From: Chloroflexota bacterium
GTDB taxonomy: Bacteria > Chloroflexota > Anaerolineae > Promineifilales > Promineifilaceae
Length of the DNA: 52,878 bases
Assembly (NCBI GenBank): GCA_022616275.1
Contig: JAKEFB010000133.1
Span: 1-52,878 of the forward strand
Reading direction: 5' to 3'
A program made the position numbers and the translations under genes. Positions 43,756-50,103 of this stretch are shown one piece after another. Under the pieces are notes generated by a model. It worked only from the letters and a program-made list of their open reading frames with translations. It made no database searches and was not told the DNA's origin. Numbering within the stretch: the stretch's first letter is position 1; the number at the start of each line of letters is the position of its first letter.

Positions 43756-45054
43756 TGCTGAAAGGTACAGCAACAACCCCACCATCAGGCTGCTCACCAG
43801 CAGCGAACTGCCGCCGTAGCTAACGAAGGGGAGGGTGACGCCGGTCAGGGGCAGCAACTTGGTCACGCCGCCCATAATGAGTAGGGTCTGGGCGCTGAAG
43901 ACCACGGTGATGCCGGCGGCCAGGTAGAGGCGAAAGGGGCGGCCGGCCCGGCCGGCAATACGGAGGCCGCGGTGGGCCAGCAGGATAAAGCAGGCGACGA
44001 CGCTCAGGCTGCCAACCAGCCCCCACTCTTCAGCAATGGCGGCAAAGGCAAAATCGGAGTGGACGACGGGGATAAAGGTCGGGAAGCCCTGAGCTACTCC
44101 CTGGCCGACGACGCCCCCGGCGGCGATGGCGTACAACGATTGGACGATTTGAAAGCCCCGGCTGTCCGCTTCGGGCCAGGGATTCCACCAGGTATCTACC
44201 CGCAGGGCAACCACGTCGAAGGCAAAGTAGCCAATCACGCCGGCCGCCAGGAGGAGGAGCAGACCGCCCAGGACATACCGGCCGTCGCCGGTGGCCAGGT
44301 AGAGCAGGGCCAGGAAGACGATAAAGAAGAGGGTGGCCGCCCCCAGGTCGCGCTGCCAGACGAGCAGCAGGACGCAAAAGCCCCACATTAGCAGCAGCGG
44401 GGCCAGGTAAGGCAGGGGGCCAAAACGGCCGTTGTTCCGGTTGAGGGCCAACAACTGTTCTCGCTCGCCAAAGTAGCTGGCCAGGAAGACGACCAGCAGC
44501 AGCTTGAGCAATTCCGAGGGCTGAAAGTAGACACGGCCGAGCAGGGGTGTGGGCAACCACAAGGTCGCGCCCGCGCCGGAGGGATTGACGCCATAGACGA
44601 GGGTGGCCGCCAGGAGCAGCAGGCCGAAGGTCAGCCAGGTGTAGCGGTAGCGGCGCAACAGGCGCAGGTTGCGGGGCAGGGCGGCGACGGCCAGCATGGC
44701 AGCCACGCTCAGGGCCAGCCACAAGACCTGCCGCCCCAGGAAGTTGGGGGCCAGGCGGTCGAGGAGTATCAGGCCCCAGCCGGTGAGCAGGCCCACCAGG
44801 GGCAGCAAGAAGGGGTCGCGCTGCGGCCGGTAGCGGCGGAGCAGGGCGTGGGCCACGGCCATGATGGCCAGCCAGGCGGCCGGGGCGACGAGGTGGCGCC
44901 AGGCCAATTGTCCTTCGACGGCCAGGCCGAGGGCCAGGGCGTTGACCAGGACGAAGACAGCGGCCAGCAGGAGCAGCAGCCCCTCGCGGCGGTTGGCGTC
45001 TTCGGCGCCAGCCAGGGCCTCGCCGAGCCGCCACCGGCGAACCAGGAGGCTCAT
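43750..45054 (-). CDS. SEDS-family peptidoglycan glycosyltransferase (FtsW/RodA/SpoVE)
   Basis: 434 residues with about eleven transmembrane helices. SEDS hallmarks: VYFQPSELLKLLLVVFLASYF, QRDLGAATLFFIVFLALLYLATG, FQIVQSLYAIAAGGVVGQGVAQG, and VVHSDFAFAAIAEEWGLVG with the catalytic-type Asp334 (H-S/T-D-F). The C-terminus has LPLTGVTLPFVSYGGSSLL. These proteins polymerise lipid II together with a class B PBP. Start ATG 45054 overlaps the mtnP stop (ATGA); the open frame further upstream to 45396 lies antiphase within mtnP and is rejected. FtsW versus RodA cannot be decided. The partner PBP, next downstream, has lost its catalytic residues. Confidence 0.9.
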   Translation of the reverse strand: MSLLVRRWRLGEALAGAEDANRREGLLLLLAAVFVLVNALALGLAVEGQLAWRHLVAPAAWLAIMAVAHALLRRYRPQRDPFLLPLVGLLTGWGLILLDRLAPNFLGRQVLWLALSVAAMLAVAALPRNLRLLRRYRYTWLTFGLLLLAATLVYGVNPSGAGATLWLPTPLLGRVYFQPSELLKLLLVVFLASYFGEREQLLALNRNNGRFGPLPYLAPLLLMWGFCVLLLVWQRDLGAATLFFIVFLALLYLATGDGRYVLGGLLLLLAAGVIGYFAFDVVALRVDTWWNPWPEADSRGFQIVQSLYAIAAGGVVGQGVAQGFPTFIPVVHSDFAFAAIAEEWGLVGSLSVVACFILLAHRGLRIAGRAGRPFRLYLAAGITVVFSAQTLLIMGGVTKLLPLTGVTLPFVSYGGSSLLVSSLMVGLLLYLSAE

Positions 45055-45944
45055 TGGCCGCTGCCCAGGTATTTGCCGACGAGCGGAGCCAGTTCCTGGA
45101 GGAGGGCGGCCGGGATTTTGCTGCGGTCGGTAATGAGGGCGAACTCCAGGGCGTGGTGGACGGGGTAGTCCCCTTCCCAGGCGACCATGCGGCGGACGAG
45201 GGTGCTGATCGCTTCCTGGGCCAGTTGGGTGTTTTGCTGCAAAATGCGCAGGACCATGTCTACTGTGACCGGCTCGGCCGTCTCGTGCCAGACGTCGTAA
45301 TCGGTGACGTGGGCCATGCAGGCGTAGGCAATCTCGGCCTCGGTCGCCAGGAAAGCCTCGGGGCTGGTGGTCATGCCGATAATGCTCATGCCCCACTGGC
45401 GGTAAAGGTTGGACTCGCCTTTGGTGCTGAAGCGGGGTCCCTCGATGGTAATGAAGGTGCCGCCTTCGTGGACGGCGCCGCCCGCAGCGCGGCCGCCGGC
45501 GGCGCGGGTGGCGCTGGCCAGGGCGGCGCTGAGTTCCGGGGAGAAGGGATGGGCCACGCCAACGTGGGCGACCAGGCCGCGGCCAAAAAAGGTCAACTCG
45601 CGCTTGCCCATGGTGTGGTCGAATAACTGGTCGGGGATGACGATGTCGCCCGGCCGGTAATCTTCGCGCAGCGAACCGCAGGCGCTGACGCCGACGATGT
45701 AACGAACGCCCAGGCTCTTCAGGGCAAAGATGTTAGCCCGGTAGGGGACTTCGCCGGGGGTGAGGACGTGGCCCCGGCCGTGGCGCGGCAAAAAGGCCAG
45801 CCGCCGGCCGTGCAGCGTGCCCACAGTGATGGAGTCTGAGGGACGGCCGAAGGGGGTCGTCAGGTTGAGTTCCTCCACTTCGGCCAACCCGGCCATGTCA
45901 TACAGTCCGCTGCCGCCAATGACGGCCAGTTCAATGTCAGCCAT
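45051..45944 (-). CDS. mtnP: S-methyl-5'-thioadenosine phosphorylase
   Basis: 297 residues, MTAP/PNP family. IELAVIGGSGLYDM, TPFGRPSDSITVG, FLPRHGRGH, VPYRANIFALKSLGV, GSLREDYRPGDIVIPDQLFDHT, and TIEGPRFSTKGESNLYRQWGMSIIGMTTSPEAFLA-type motifs define the family (phosphate- and purine-site residues present). It splits MTA into adenine and methylthioribose-1-phosphate for methionine salvage. ATG 45944 has GGAG just upstream. It is translationally coupled to the SEDS gene by an ATGA overlap, an unusual pairing with no obvious functional link. Confidence 0.9.
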   Translation of the reverse strand: MADIELAVIGGSGLYDMAGLAEVEELNLTTPFGRPSDSITVGTLHGRRLAFLPRHGRGHVLTPGEVPYRANIFALKSLGVRYIVGVSACGSLREDYRPGDIVIPDQLFDHTMGKRELTFFGRGLVAHVGVAHPFSPELSAALASATRAAGGRAAGGAVHEGGTFITIEGPRFSTKGESNLYRQWGMSIIGMTTSPEAFLATEAEIAYACMAHVTDYDVWHETAEPVTVDMVLRILQQNTQLAQEAISTLVRRMVAWEGDYPVHHALEFALITDRSKIPAALLQELAPLVGKYLGSGQ

Positions 45945-45956
45945 ACATACTCCGTA

Positions 45957-46060
45957 AGCTATAAGCTGTTAGCTATAAGCTATTAGCTGTAAGCTATAAA
46001 CTATAAGCTAACTGTCTCCTGTAACCTTTAACCTGCTCCCTGCGACTTGCCCCCTCTTAC
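45957..46060. repeat. Long heptamer array (two unit types, about 15 units) between mtnP and the bactofilin gene
   Basis: Type 1 (45957-46012): AGCTATA, AGCTGTT, AGCTATA, AGCTATT, AGCTGTA, AGCTATA, AACTATA, AGCTAAC. Type 2 follows without a break in the 7-nt phase (46012-46060): CTGTCTC, CTGTAAC, CTTTAAC, CTGCTCC, CTGCGAC, TTGCCCC, CTCTTAC. The array fills the whole 112-bp spacer and overlaps the bactofilin-gene stop codon. Confidence 0.9.
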
Positions 46061-48036
46061 TTCTCTACGTCTTCTCCGCGGCGGCGGCGGCGGTCGAGGT
46101 AAACGGTCAGGTCCTGCAGCTTTTGTTTGGTCTGGGCCAGCTCTGTCTCTAGGGCCTGAATGCGTTGCCCGGCTATTTTCTTAAAGGACTCCAACTGCTG
46201 GGTCTGTTTGGCGCCTGTTTCTCGCAGCCGCCCCAGCTCAATTTCCCGCTCGACCAGCATGGCCTGGATGTCGGCCAGGCGCTTGCTTTGCCCTTCCATC
46301 TCCTGGTGCAGGAACTCGACCTCGGCCTCGTAGGCCTCTAACTGCAACTGGCGTTGGCGCAGGGATTCGCGTAATTCCTCTACCTGGCCGCTGCTGCGGC
46401 CCTGGGCCTGGACGGTGTGGCTCTCCAGCTCCTTGACCTTCTGATCAGCGGTGTACAACAGGTCGGTCATCCGGCCGACGCTGTCTTTCCATTTTTCTAC
46501 CTGGGACTGCTTTTCTTCCAGCTCGGTCTGGAGCCGGTTGACGAAGGTGCTCTGATCCAGGACGACCTTGCGCAACTCTTCGACTTCGGCCCGGGTAGAT
46601 TCCAGGGAAGCTTTATTCCACAAGAACTGGTCGTAATATTCCTGGGCCTCGGTTTCCATGCGGCGCAGCCGGTCCTCCAACTGGCTAATTTTGGCCCGGG
46701 CCGTGGCCAGCTCGGCCAGGGCGTGGCCGTATTCGGCCGGTTGGGACTCAAATTTGAGGCGGAGCGCGGCCACTTCGTCCTGGAGATTGTCGTTTTCCTG
46801 GCGCGCCGCCTGCAGCTCGGCCGTACTCTTCTGCCAGGATTGCTGGAAACCTTCTTGCTCGGCGTGGGCCTCGGCCAGCTCTCGCTGAGTCCTTTCCCAT
46901 TCCCGCTGGACCTTGTCTCGCTGGACGCGCAGCATCTCGACCACCCGGCTGTTTTCGGCCAGTTGGAGGTTGACAGTTTTTAATTCTGCTTCCAACTGCT
47001 TGACCCGGGCCTCGGTCACCTCGGCCAGCTCCTGCCAGCGGACCAGGGATTCCTCCTGCTCGGCCGTGTGCTGCAGGCTCCCCTGGAAGGCGCTTTCCAG
47101 GTTTTCGACCCGCCCCACCAGGCCGTCAGCCCGCTCCGTCTCGCCTTTCAGTTGTTTTTCTAACTGGCGGCGGTGATGTTCCAGGTCAGCCAGCTTTAAA
47201 TTTTGTTTTTCAAAGGCGACCTGCATGTCGTCCAGGGCGGCGGTCCGCTCGTCCAGGGAGCGGCGCAAAGTGGCCAACTCTTCAGTCTGGCTTTGCACCT
47301 GGCCGTCGCGCATCTGGGCTGTTTCCTGGGACTGAGCCAGTCGCTCACGGAGGAGGAGTAGCTCACTACGCGAAGCGACGACCTCTTGCCGCAAGGCGGC
47401 CGCTTCGGAGACGGCTTCGCCGGCAATTTCGGCAATGCGAGCCTCAAAGGCCCGCTCCATTTCGGCCCGGGCCAGCAGTGCCGCCGCTGCTTCGGCTTGC
47501 AGACGGCGCATCACGGCCAGGCGGCGGTTGGCTGGCCCCACGTCGCCGTCGCCAGACCAGTCCAGGTCAGGCTGGCCGGCCAACAGGCGGTCATCCCGTA
47601 AGTCAGGCGGTAAGAGGTGGTGGCCGGCCGAGGGCAAGTCGTCCACGGCCATCTTGCCAGTGCGCAGGGCCAGGTAAGAAGCTTCGTCCAGGGAGCCAAT
47701 CCAGCCATGCACCTTGCCGGTCTCAGAGACCTGGAACGACGTGGCGTAAACGTCGCCCCAGACCTGCCCCTGGCCTTCGACGGCCACTTCGCGAGCGACC
47801 ACGAAGCCGTAGACCAGGCCGGAAACGATGACTTTGGGGGCCATGACTTCCCCAGCCACGGCTGCCCCGGCGGCAACGTGGACCGGCTGCTCGGACTGGA
47901 TGTCGCCGACGTGGTAGTCGTGGACCTCCAGCCAGTTGCGGCCGTGGCGCAAGGCAAAACCCACGCGCTGGAGAAGTCCTGGCTCGTTGTCTCGCTTACC
48001 GGCCGGGGCCAGCGCCGATGGTTTGTTTGTTTGCAT
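46057..48036 (-). CDS. Bactofilin domain fused to a long coiled coil
   Basis: 659 residues. About residues 35-140 form a bactofilin-like polymer-forming beta-helix: VHDYHVGDIQSEQPVHVAAG, AAVAGEVMAPKVIVSGLVYG, VAREVAVEGQGQVWGDVYATSFQVSETGKVHGWI. Residues 180-650 are an almost uninterrupted Gln/Glu/Leu/Arg-rich coiled coil (QSQTEELATLRRSLDERTAAL, QAMLVEREIELGRLRETG) with a basic tail (LDRRRRRGEDVEK). There is no membrane segment. Typical bactofilins are 100-200 residues without such an arm. It could be a cytoskeletal filament with protruding tethers, for example for wall machinery or cell shape. It starts 7 nt after a -10 box. Confidence 0.75.
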   Translation of the reverse strand: MQTNKPSALAPAGKRDNEPGLLQRVGFALRHGRNWLEVHDYHVGDIQSEQPVHVAAGAAVAGEVMAPKVIVSGLVYGFVVAREVAVEGQGQVWGDVYATSFQVSETGKVHGWIGSLDEASYLALRTGKMAVDDLPSAGHHLLPPDLRDDRLLAGQPDLDWSGDGDVGPANRRLAVMRRLQAEAAAALLARAEMERAFEARIAEIAGEAVSEAAALRQEVVASRSELLLLRERLAQSQETAQMRDGQVQSQTEELATLRRSLDERTAALDDMQVAFEKQNLKLADLEHHRRQLEKQLKGETERADGLVGRVENLESAFQGSLQHTAEQEESLVRWQELAEVTEARVKQLEAELKTVNLQLAENSRVVEMLRVQRDKVQREWERTQRELAEAHAEQEGFQQSWQKSTAELQAARQENDNLQDEVAALRLKFESQPAEYGHALAELATARAKISQLEDRLRRMETEAQEYYDQFLWNKASLESTRAEVEELRKVVLDQSTFVNRLQTELEEKQSQVEKWKDSVGRMTDLLYTADQKVKELESHTVQAQGRSSGQVEELRESLRQRQLQLEAYEAEVEFLHQEMEGQSKRLADIQAMLVEREIELGRLRETGAKQTQQLESFKKIAGQRIQALETELAQTKQKLQDLTVYLDRRRRRGEDVEK

Positions 48037-48043
48037 AGGCTAA

Positions 48044-48072
48044 TTTATAACTTGGTTCTGATTATGCATCAA
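48044..48072 (-). promoter_or_regulatory. Promoter of the bactofilin-coiled-coil gene
   Basis: Minus strand: TTGATG (48072-48067), a 17-bp spacer and TATAAA (48049-48044). The -10 box ends 7 nt before ATG 48036, predicting a leaderless mRNA. The -35 box lies inside the first codons of the divergent nucleotidyltransferase gene. Confidence 0.6.
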
Positions 48073-48804
48073 CCCAGCCTGGCAAACCGGGCCGATGGTT
48101 GGCCGCTGCCGGATGGTCCACCGACCCGGGCCGTAATTCTGGCCGCCGGCCGTGGCCGTCGCCTGGCACCTTATACTGATTATACACCTAAACCGCTTTT
48201 ACCACTGCATGGCCGGCCAATATTGGCGACGACGTTGGAGGCGTTGGTTTTTGCCGGCGTCCACCAGGTCTGCCTGGTGACAGGCCACCTGGCCGGACAA
48301 GTCGAGGCGTTCGTCGGTGACGGCCGGGCCTGGGGAGTGGAGGCCACCTGTCTGCGCCAGCCGGCGTTGCTGGGGACAGCCCAGGCGCTGCAAACGGCGG
48401 CGGCCTTTATCCAGGGGCCGACCTTCGTCCTGGCCGCCGACTACGTTCTACCGCCTGACTACCTGGCAGCGCTCAAGCGCGCCTACCAGGCCGGTCCGGC
48501 CGGCATCCTGATCAGCTTGAAGCGGCTCTCCCCGGCTGAGCTGGCCCAACGCAGCAGCGTCCGCCTGGCAGAAGACGGCCGCATTCTGGAAATTGTGGAG
48601 AAGCCGGCGCCAGGCGCGGCCCCCAGCCCCCTCGGTGCCTCCCTCATCTACATCGTCCCGGCCGCCATCCGGGATTACCTGGAGGATCTCAGGCTCTCCG
48701 GCCGGGGGGAGTACGAAATAACAGACGTTATTAACCGGATGATCGGCGACGGCTTTCAGGCGGCCGGGCTGCTCCAGCCTGCGCCCCAGGAATGGACACC
48801 TTAA
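48064..48804 (+). CDS. Sugar-phosphate nucleotidyltransferase (RmlA/GlmU N-terminal-like)
   Basis: 246 residues. NTP_transferase signature TRAVILAAGRGRRLAPYTDYTPKPLLPLHGRPIL near the N-terminus; also LLGTAQALQTAA, LAADYVLPPDYLAAL with a metal-binding Asp, VEKPAPGA and GEYEITDVINRMI. It activates a sugar-1-phosphate as an NDP-sugar; the sugar is not predictable. It lacks the GlmU left-handed beta-helix. The start is ATG 48064, where the 27-bp divergent spacer leaves little room for a leader. It could feed the glycan genes at 26.6-32.7 kb, but no operon link exists. Confidence 0.85.
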   Translation: MHQPSLANRADGWPLPDGPPTRAVILAAGRGRRLAPYTDYTPKPLLPLHGRPILATTLEALVFAGVHQVCLVTGHLAGQVEAFVGDGRAWGVEATCLRQPALLGTAQALQTAAAFIQGPTFVLAADYVLPPDYLAALKRAYQAGPAGILISLKRLSPAELAQRSSVRLAEDGRILEIVEKPAPGAAPSPLGASLIYIVPAAIRDYLEDLRLSGRGEYEITDVINRMIGDGFQAAGLLQPAPQEWTP

Positions 48805-48879
48805 GTGTCAAGTGCTTCCGTGTCAAGTGTCAGGTAATCTACTTCACTTGACACCTGGCACCTGGCACTTGACACCTAT
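48805..48879. repeat. Heptamer arrays in inverted orientation between convergent genes
   Basis: The left side has GTGTCAA, GTGCTTCC, GTGTCAA, GTGTCAGG. The right side (48845-48879) has CACTTGA, CACCTGG, CACCTGG, CACTTGA, CACCTAT. GTGTCAAGTG at 48805-48814 and 48820-48829 pairs with CACTTGACAC at 48866-48875 and 48845-48854, giving nested 10-bp stems. Placed between two convergent stop codons, it could serve as a bidirectional terminator-like hairpin. Confidence 0.85.
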
Positions 48880-49985
48880 AGCTTCCCGGCGGGTACCCGG
48901 CCGGCGTGAATGGCGTCGGCCTGCTGGAGCGTGAAAGGGGCATCGAACAACTGCGTGTTTTGCTGGTGACTGCGGAAGAGGTCCACGGCAAAACTCATCC
49001 GGTCGGCCAGGCTGGCCCAGTTTTCAGCCGCACTGCCGCTGAGGGTGTCCAGGCTGCGATCCCATTGGCGAATCAACTGGCGCAGCCGGGCCTCCTCGAT
49101 GGTAGCCAGGTCGGGCGGGAAGTTACCGGAACCGGCGGGGGCGCGGACGTTCCGGCTCAGCGACATCTCTCCCCAGGGCATGAGAATGAACATGGCGCTG
49201 TGGGTGACCATGGCCGCCACCAGCTTTTTCGACTCGTTGGCCAATCGGTGGCGGAGCAGAACCCCGGCGCTGTTCAGGGAACGGCCGGCCAGGACAGGGA
49301 GTTGTTCGTCGTCTAAGAGCGTATCTATGGGAGCGGCCAGGGCCTGGGCGATGTCCGGCTGGAGGCGGGTCTGCTCGTGCAGGGCGACCAGCAGGTTGGC
49401 CCGGTAAATGAGTTCGGCCTTCCGCTTGTGGCCGGTTTCAAAGCGGGCCTGGTAAAAGGCGGTGAACGCTTCCCTGAGGTACTCCTGCCCGGCCAGCTCC
49501 ATTGGCCCATAGCGGAAAAGGTCGTCCAGGAAATCTTGGAGCTTGATGGGGTCGTAGCGCCAATCGCCGGCAAAGGTGGTGATCATGTGGCTGAAGGGCC
49601 AGGCCAGCTCGGCAAAGACCTTGCGGTTCCCTTCAGAGACGTTGAAGCTGATCCGGGCCAGGGTCTCGCTGATCGGGTTGTCACGGCAACCGCTGTCCGG
49701 CCCGTTCGGCCGGGAGAGGCAATCGCTTTGGAAGGCGGCCGGTTCGGGGTAGCCGGCCATCCTGACCAGGGCCCTGGTGAAGGCCTGGGGCATTACTTCG
49801 TGGCGGATGGCGTAGCCGGCCGTGCGCGAGGCGTGGGTGGCAAAGGTACACCAGTTGACGTTTTTGGCGCCGACAATGCGCCTCATGCCCTGGGACAACT
49901 CGTAATAGCCGTGGGTGATCTTGAGGTTCCGCAACACGTGATTGTCAAGTCTAACGATGTCGCGTATTTCCGGTTTGGTCAGCAT
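48876..49985 (-). CDS. Hypothetical protein with conserved NWCTFATHASRTAG motif
   Basis: 369 residues, largely alpha-helical by composition, with no signal peptide and no clear transmembrane helix. I do not recognise a characterised family. The stretch NWCTFATHASRTAGYAIRHE near residue 45 has the look of a functional motif (Cys, His, Arg), and similar NWCTFATWAS-type motifs recur in uncharacterised actinobacterial proteins (from memory). Other notable parts: FNVSEGNRKVFAELAWPFSHM and LLRHRLANESKKLVAAMVTHSAMFILMPWGEMSLSRN. The start is supported by AGGAG 9 nt upstream of ATG 49985. A heptamer array sits in its leader; AGTATA complement (TATACT, 50065-50060) is a possible -10 box. Confidence 0.6.
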   Translation of the reverse strand: MLTKPEIRDIVRLDNHVLRNLKITHGYYELSQGMRRIVGAKNVNWCTFATHASRTAGYAIRHEVMPQAFTRALVRMAGYPEPAAFQSDCLSRPNGPDSGCRDNPISETLARISFNVSEGNRKVFAELAWPFSHMITTFAGDWRYDPIKLQDFLDDLFRYGPMELAGQEYLREAFTAFYQARFETGHKRKAELIYRANLLVALHEQTRLQPDIAQALAAPIDTLLDDEQLPVLAGRSLNSAGVLLRHRLANESKKLVAAMVTHSAMFILMPWGEMSLSRNVRAPAGSGNFPPDLATIEEARLRQLIRQWDRSLDTLSGSAAENWASLADRMSFAVDLFRSHQQNTQLFDAPFTLQQADAIHAGRVPAGKL

Positions 49986-50003
49986 CTGGTCTACTCCTGT
50001 AAG

Positions 50004-50038
50004 AGCTATCAGCTTTTAGCTTTCAGCTATCAGCGTTT
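50004..50038. repeat. Five tandem heptamers upstream of the 369-residue hypothetical gene
   Basis: AGCTATC, AGCTTTT, AGCTTTC, AGCTATC, AGCGTTT. It is the same AGCTnnn class as the arrays at 11311-11359 and 45957-46012, in different genomic contexts. Confidence 0.9.
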
Positions 50039-50103
50039 TTCTTATGACGGACAGTGCTGAGTATAGGGGAATTGGGGAAGTAAAAGTTGATTTTTCTTAC
50101 ATA

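Noticed and set aside
45055-45396. N-terminal extension of the SEDS protein
   Set aside because: The upstream codons are the out-of-phase shadow of mtnP, and the SEDS family starts near ATG 45054 with an ATGA overlap.
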